Below, piece after piece: positions 5,452 through 9,613 of a stretch of DNA of 9,613 nucleotides. Each line of letters begins with the position of its first letter. Within the stretch, counting starts at the first letter, position 1. The notes beneath the pieces were generated by a model that saw only the letters and a list, made by a program, of their open reading frames with translations, had not been told where the DNA came from and searched no databases. Source of the stretch: Candidatus Aerophobota bacterium (GTDB lineage Bacteria > Aerophobota > Aerophobia > Aerophobales > B3-G15); NCBI GenBank assembly GCA_030607715.1, contig JAUWJM010000055.1:1-9613 (forward strand), in the 5' to 3' direction. The position numbers were made by a program, and so were the translations under genes.

Positions 5452-6778
5452 GCTTTCTCACCTCTCTCTTAAAAACATTACCTCTCTCTTTATAGTTTTT
5501 AAATTCATCAAAACTCGAGCAACCAGGAGATAAAACTACACTATCACCTTTTTTTGCCATTTTAAAACTTATTCTTACCGCCTCTTTTATGCTGTTAACC
5601 TCTATCAAGTTTTTAATGTCTGAGAGTTGCTCTTTTATTTTTCTTTTAGCTTCTCCAACTGATATAATTAGCTTCACTTTCTCCTTTATCTTTGGTTTTA
5701 ATTTAGAGAAATCTCCTCCCTTATCTCTCCCTCCCATTATTAAAATGATAGGTTTTTCAAGCAAATTTAGACATTTAAAAACTGCTCCCACATTGGTAGC
5801 CTTGGAATCATCTATAAAATTCACACCTTCAATCCCACCTGCCAGTTCTTGTCTGTGAGCAAGACTCTTAAAGCTAAGCAGGGCCTCTCTTATCACCTCC
5901 TCTTTCACCTTAAACAGGGCAGAAATAGCAACACTACAAAGAACATTTTCCCAACTATGAAAATTGGTTAAGGAAAGATTATTAGTGGGAATAACAAATC
6001 TATCTCCCAAACAGGCAACTATTTTATTCCCCTCTAAAAATACCCCTTTTTTTAGTTTTTCTTTTTCGCTAAAAAATATCACTTTGGCTTTTGTTTTTTT
6101 GGCTAAAGGATAGATGATCTCATCATCTCTGTTGAGAATAGCAAAATCATTTACTTTTAATTTTCTTAAAAGATTAGATTTAATCTCTATATACTTAGCA
6201 AAGTTAGAGTGACGATCTAGATGATCAGGAGTGATGTTAAGAAGTGAAAAGATGTGGGGGGAAAATTGCTTAACCGACTCTAATTGAAAGCTGCTCACCT
6301 CTACCACGATAACTGGAGAAGGTTCTCTTGCTACCTGTGATAGGGGAATGCCAATATTGCCAGCCATCTTAACCTCAAATCCTGCCCGGGAAAGGATTTC
6401 TGTGGTGAGCATAACAGTAGTGCTCTTACCATTGGTTCCAGTAATAGCAATTACAGTTTGATTTGTTAGATAACGATAGGCCAGCTCTAATTCTCCTATC
6501 ACAGGGATACCTTTTTGGCGAGCTTCCTGGATTAAGGGAATCATTAAGGAAACTCCAGGGGAGACAACAACTATCTCTTTATCTTTAAGTAAATTTAGGG
6601 AATGAGATCCTAAGGCTACCTGAATCCCTTTTTTTCTAAGTTTTTCTGCCTCTTTTTCCATTTTGTAATCATTCTCTATTTCTCCTACCACTACCTTAGC
6701 TCCTCTTTTCTGTAGAAGAAAAGCTGCTTCTCTTCCGCTTTTACCCATTCCTATTACCAGAGCCGATTTAACATTCAT
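5417..6778 (-). CDS. murD: MurD, UDP-N-acetylmuramoyl-L-alanine:D-glutamate ligase
   Basis: MurD adds D-glutamate to UDP-MurNAc-L-Ala in the cytoplasm using ATP. At 453 aa it is of normal length. The N-terminal Rossmann-like domain carries VIGMGKSG (8-15) and VVSPGV (71-76). The central ATPase domain has the P-loop AITGTNGKST (111-120), the Mg-binding region VEVSSFQL (159-166) and NITPDHLDRH (181-190). HRQE (308-311) and DDSKATN (323-329) mark the hinge and nucleotide-binding stretch. GGRDKGGDF (349-357) and LSPGCSSFDEFKNYKERG (416-433) mark the C-terminal domain. No expected key residue appears to be lost. AAAAGGTAAG precedes the ATG at 6778 at good distance, and mraY ends only 12 bases upstream. 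The end overlaps ftsW by 35 bp. Position between mraY and ftsW is the classic dcw order. Confidence 0.95.
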   Translation of the reverse strand: MNVKSALVIGMGKSGREAAFLLQKRGAKVVVGEIENDYKMEKEAEKLRKKGIQVALGSHSLNLLKDKEIVVVSPGVSLMIPLIQEARQKGIPVIGELELAYRYLTNQTVIAITGTNGKSTTVMLTTEILSRAGFEVKMAGNIGIPLSQVAREPSPVIVVEVSSFQLESVKQFSPHIFSLLNITPDHLDRHSNFAKYIEIKSNLLRKLKVNDFAILNRDDEIIYPLAKKTKAKVIFFSEKEKLKKGVFLEGNKIVACLGDRFVIPTNNLSLTNFHSWENVLCSVAISALFKVKEEVIREALLSFKSLAHRQELAGGIEGVNFIDDSKATNVGAVFKCLNLLEKPIILIMGGRDKGGDFSKLKPKIKEKVKLIISVGEAKRKIKEQLSDIKNLIEVNSIKEAVRISFKMAKKGDSVVLSPGCSSFDEFKNYKERGNVFKREVRKLEEGVEKEVIL

Positions 6779-6790
6779 TGAGCTTACCTT

Positions 6791-7818
6791 TTAAAATAGA
6801 GACCCCATTCCCAATAAAGCTAATACACCAGCTACTATCCAGAATCTAATCACAATTTTGGGTTCCTCCATTCCCTCTAATTCAAAATGATGGTGAAGAG
6901 GACTCATTTTTAATATTCTCTTTCCTCTTAACTGAAAAGAGGCAACTTGGAAAATAACTGAGAGGGCCTCTGCTACAAATACACCTCCTACTATTAAAAG
7001 AAGAATCTCCTGTTTAATTAAAACAGATGTGATTCCAAGAGCTCCTCCCAGAGCTAAAGATCCTGTATCTCCTATAAATAGGCCAGCTGGATAGGAGTTG
7101 TACCATAAAAGACCAAAACTTGCTCCCAGCAAAGCTGCCCAGAAAATTCCCAATTCTCCCGCTCCAAAAATATAGGGTATTTCTACTATTCTGGAAAGGT
7201 AAAAACTTCCTGTGAGAAAAGAGAAAATAGCGTAAACACCTCCTGCAGGAATAATACATCCCAGAGCTAATCCATCCAGACCATCGGTGAGATTAACTGC
7301 ATTGCAACATCCCACAATAACTGCCATGATTAAAGGAATATATAGCCAGTTTATCTCTAAGTAAGTTCGGAGAAAAGGAACCTGCAGTTTGGTATCAAAG
7401 TTGAGTTAAGGTAAAGATACATACCTACTAAAAGAGCTAAAATTATCTGCAAAAAAAGTTTAAATTTTACTTTTAACCCACGGGAACTTTGAGATAGGCT
7501 CTTTTTCCAATCATCCCAAAATCCTACTATTCCCAGATAAAAAGTTACCAGAATAGTTAGTCTTATTTTCTCATTAGAAAGTTTTCCAAAAATTAAAAGA
7601 CTTAATCCCAGAGCAATAAGAATAAAAATCCCTCCCCCGGTAGGGATTCCCTTCTTAGATAAATGGCTGGATGGTCCATTTGAGCGAAAGTGATCAACTA
7701 TTCCCTTATTCTTACGCCATTTTATTGCTGTTTTACTCATTAAAATAACAAGAAAAAAGGAAAGGACAAAAGCTCCTCCTGCTCTAACAGCTAAAGGAAA
7801 AGCTAAATTGAGGAGCAT
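6791..7818 (-). CDS. mraY: MraY, phospho-MurNAc-pentapeptide transferase, reading frame broken mid-gene
   Basis: MraY moves phospho-MurNAc-pentapeptide from UDP to undecaprenyl phosphate, making lipid I in the inner membrane. The gene is read here as two frames. The first (7818 to TAG at 7357) gives 153 aa with KKGIPTGGG (55-63) and the catalytic DD pair in GFWDDWKK (99-106). The second (in frame from about 7363 to 6791) gives WLYIP, NAVNLTDGLDGLA, FIGDTGSLALGG and SPLHHHFELEGM, all core MraY motifs. Reading CTT and then stepping back one base gives FSEL-YLEINWLYIP, which joins the halves without loss and makes a 342-aa protein, a normal family length. So one T seems to be missing, either in the genome or in the sequence record. 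The start at 7818 overlaps murF by 16 bp and has AAAGGTGAG as ribosome binding site. MraY is essential and usually single-copy, so a sequencing or assembly error is quite possible. An ATG at 7327 could begin the second half on its own, but that half would lack the DD motif. Confidence 0.92.
7357..7371 (-). other. Frameshift position in mraY
   Basis: In the upstream frame the minus strand reads TCC GAA CTT ACT TAG. A -1 step after CTT gives TAC TTA GAG and restores the conserved frame. An extra T in the CTT would mend it. There is no X XXY YYZ slippery heptamer in the zero frame here, so programmed slippage of the usual type is unlikely. An indel, real or technical, is the simplest reading. 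Confidence 0.85.
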
Positions 7819-9209
7819 AAACTCACCTTTAAGCGAGTGGCAATTTCTTCCATTTTCATTCCTCGAGAACCCTTAATTAAGAAGCAATCTCCGTCTCTCT
7901 TATATTCCAACAACTTATCTACTAAAGATCTTTTGTCGGTAAAGAAAAAGGCATCTTTTATTCCTCCTTCCTTAGCCCCTCTTACCATCTCCTCAGAAAG
8001 CTCTCCATAAGCAAATATAGCATTTATACTTAGTTTGGCTGCTTTTCTTCCTATCTGATAGTGAAAAGATTGAGCTTTCCCCCCTAACTCTAACATATCT
8101 CCCAGCACAGCTATCTTTCTTTTTCCATCTATTTGCTTTAAAAGGTCTAACGCTTTTTGCATAGACACAGGATTAGCATTGTAGCTATCATTAATTAATC
8201 TGTATTGCCCAAAATTATTTATCTGAAAGTGAAGAGGAAGAGATTTAAACTTGAAAAGAGCATCTTTAATACTGGAAGAGGGGATTCCCAGAAGAGAGGA
8301 AACACAACAGGCAGCTAATAAATTGTAAATACTGAAAAATTTATGCAAGGGAAGGGATAGATGAAGATGCTCTTTGTTGGGAAATCTAAGAGTAAAGCTG
8401 ATTTTCTCATTCTCAGTTGAAATATTCTCTGCCTTAAAATTGGAATTTTTACCCAAACCAAATGTGACTACTCTGCATTTAGACTCCTTTTTAAAATTTT
8501 CTGTCCATTTATCATCTTCATTTAATACCAGATAATTTTCCTTATCTCTGTTTAAAATAGGGATAATTTCTCCTTTGGCTTGAGCAATTTCTTTTATGGT
8601 TCCTAAAAGCCCAATATGTGAGCTATGAATGTTGGTAATTAATCCAATATTGGGTTGAACTATACGAGAGAGAGTAGCAATTTCTCCCTGAGCGCTCATT
8701 CCCATCTCTAAAACCCCAATTTGATGAGAGGAAGATATTTTTAGTAAAGAGAGAGGAACCCCAATTTGATTATTAAAATTACCAAAAGATTTACCAACCT
8801 GGTATTTTTGAGAGAGGATGTGAGAGATAAGTTCCTTGGTTGTGGTTTTACCATTGCTTCCTGTTATGCCAACAAAAGGGAAGGATAGTTTTTCTCGGTG
8901 AAATTTAGCTAATTTCTGAAGGGCTTTAAGGGTATCCTCTACCTGAATTAAAAAAAAATGAGAAGAAGGAAGGGGAAGAAGTTTTTCCGCTATAGCTCCC
9001 AGAGCTCCTTTGACCTGAGCCTCTTTCAAGAAACTATGACCATCCCAGCGATCACCTTTAAGAGCAACAAAAAGATCTCCTTTTCTTAGGATGCGAGTAT
9101 CGGTGCATATCTGTTGAGGAGAAATTGAAATACAAGTATCTTCTCTTAGATTAATTAGCCTTCCACACGTGATTAAGAGTATCTGTTGAAGGGAAAAATT
9201 TTCTTCCAT
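7803..9209 (-). CDS. murF: MurF, UDP-MurNAc-tripeptide:D-alanyl-D-alanine ligase
   Basis: MurF joins D-Ala-D-Ala to the UDP-MurNAc-tripeptide, the last cytoplasmic ligase step. Counting from the ATG at 9209 (468 aa), the N-terminal domain has TDTRILRKGDLFVALKGDRW (36-55), which contacts the substrate. The P-loop GITGSNGKTTT is at 114-124, the family motif GNFNNQIGVPLSLL at 143-156, and LEMGMSAQGEI at 167-177. INDSYNANPVSM (339-350), GDMLELGG (370-377) and KGSRGMKME (446-454) mark the C-terminal part. The Arg often seen about 15 residues before the NDSYNANP motif is not obvious here (LPLHFQI instead), a possible small divergence. The frame is open to a TTG at 9227. However, AAAGGAGG sits between that TTG and the ATG at 9209, so the ATG is the better start. 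murE ends 18 bases upstream and mraY overlaps the end by 16 bp, so all three are co-transcribed. Confidence 0.94.
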   Translation of the reverse strand: MEENFSLQQILLITCGRLINLREDTCISISPQQICTDTRILRKGDLFVALKGDRWDGHSFLKEAQVKGALGAIAEKLLPLPSSHFFLIQVEDTLKALQKLAKFHREKLSFPFVGITGSNGKTTTKELISHILSQKYQVGKSFGNFNNQIGVPLSLLKISSSHQIGVLEMGMSAQGEIATLSRIVQPNIGLITNIHSSHIGLLGTIKEIAQAKGEIIPILNRDKENYLVLNEDDKWTENFKKESKCRVVTFGLGKNSNFKAENISTENEKISFTLRFPNKEHLHLSLPLHKFFSIYNLLAACCVSSLLGIPSSSIKDALFKFKSLPLHFQINNFGQYRLINDSYNANPVSMQKALDLLKQIDGKRKIAVLGDMLELGGKAQSFHYQIGRKAAKLSINAIFAYGELSEEMVRGAKEGGIKDAFFFTDKRSLVDKLLEYKRDGDCFLIKGSRGMKMEEIATRLKVSLCSSI

Positions 9210-9227
9210 CCTTCCTCCTTTATCCAA

Positions 9228-9613
9228 TTATAGCATACCTTTCTCTTTTAACAAATCTTGAATTACCTCTTTATCATTAAATTTTATCACTCTATCTTTA
9301 AATATTTGCACTTTTTCATGTCCTTTACCGGCCACTAAAAGAGTATCATTTTTACTCAGGTTGTCCAAAGCAAAAGCAATAGCTTCCCTGCGATCGGGAA
9401 TGAGGAAATAGTCTTTACTTAGTTTTGCTCCTGAGGTTTTCAATCCTTCCTCAATTTGAGAAATGATGGCCTCCGGATCTTCACTCCGAGGATTATCAGA
9501 GGTAATTATAGAAAGATCAGCGTTTTGAAAGGCTATCTTCCCCATCAAGGGACGCTTATAAGAGTCTCTATCACCCCCACAGCCAAAAGTTACAATTAGT
9601 TTCTCCTTATTTA
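9228..9613 (-). CDS. murE: MurE, UDP-MurNAc-tripeptide synthetase, C-terminal part (cut by window edge)
   Basis: The last 127 residues of a Mur ligase enter from the right edge and stop at TAA (9228-9230). Visible motifs are VTFGCGGDRDSYKRPLMG near the left end of the fragment, then TSDNPRSEDPEAII and VAGKGHEKVQ, all typical of the MurE C-terminal domain. In known MurE enzymes DNPR goes with meso-diaminopimelate as the amino acid added, while lysine enzymes have a different residue pattern. The organism therefore probably makes DAP-type peptidoglycan. The true start, the P-loop and any promoter of the cluster lie outside the window. A TTG and an ATG at 9545-9548 lie inside the conserved domain and are not starts. 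murF follows after 18 bases. Confidence 0.94.
   Translation of the reverse strand, partial: NKEKLIVTFGCGGDRDSYKRPLMGKIAFQNADLSIITSDNPRSEDPEAIISQIEEGLKTSGAKLSKDYFLIPDRREAIAFALDNLSKNDTLLVAGKGHEKVQIFKDRVIKFNDKEVIQDLLKEKGML

Noticed and set aside
5589..5858. Plus-strand 89-codon frame opposite murD
   Set aside because: Shadow of a conserved gene; no ribosome binding site or family features.
7014..7259. Alternative 81-codon minus frame inside mraY
   Set aside because: Overlaps the motif-rich MraY frame; Ser/Arg-rich shadow translation.
7357..7371. Programmed -1 ribosomal frameshift in mraY
   Set aside because: No X XXY YYZ heptamer in the zero frame and no obvious stimulatory stem found; an indel explains it more simply.
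1..9613. CRISPR arrays, tRNA or rRNA genes, intact insertion sequences, defence systems
   Set aside because: No regularly spaced repeats, no recognisable RNA gene and no intact transposase or defence protein were seen on either strand.

Overview
The window is AT-rich bacterial DNA from a diderm (Gram-negative-type) organism. It carries lptF and lptG, the inner-membrane part of the machinery that exports lipopolysaccharide. It also carries a compact peptidoglycan cluster whose MurE shows the DNPR signature of meso-diaminopimelate enzymes. TTG starts, 4-38 bp gene overlaps and little intergenic space point to a streamlined genome. The phylum cannot be named from this sequence; an uncultivated, metagenome-derived lineage is a guess.

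Left part (1-1014, minus strand): the N-terminal 248 residues of a sulfatase-superfamily enzyme run off the left edge. Its start codon overlaps (ATGA) the stop of a decayed IclR-type regulator, of which only part of the effector-binding domain remains. Between this remnant and lptF lies a probable divergent promoter region. Two near-identical 14-bp repeats there supply a TTGACA box to each strand.

Middle (1015-3753, plus strand): lptF and lptG form a tight pair. A TTGACA-N17-TAAAAT promoter lies so close to lptF that the message is probably leaderless. After lptG comes a 218-bp gap holding a fragment that reads like a serine recombinase (resolvase) catalytic domain. Then a strong promoter and an almost perfect Shine-Dalgarno drive two small unrecognised genes (71 and 56 aa), followed by a possible terminator.

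Right part (3840-9613, minus strand): a division/cell-wall (dcw) cluster is transcribed right to left as murE (partial) - murF - mraY - murD - ftsW - CYTH-domain gene. Together these add meso-DAP and D-Ala-D-Ala to the UDP-MurNAc peptide (MurD adds D-Glu before MurE), move the product onto the lipid carrier (MraY, lipid I), and polymerise glycan at the septum (FtsW). Where many dcw clusters continue with murG and murC, this one ends with a class IV adenylate cyclase/triphosphatase-like (CYTH) gene translationally overlapping ftsW. The mraY reading frame is broken by an apparent one-base loss in its middle, although both halves keep all the expected motifs.

I see no RNA genes, CRISPR array, intact insertion sequence or obvious new multi-gene defence system. 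The most notable items are the mraY frame break, the two small genes beside a recombinase relic, the leaderless/divergent promoter region, and the ftsW-CYTH coupling.
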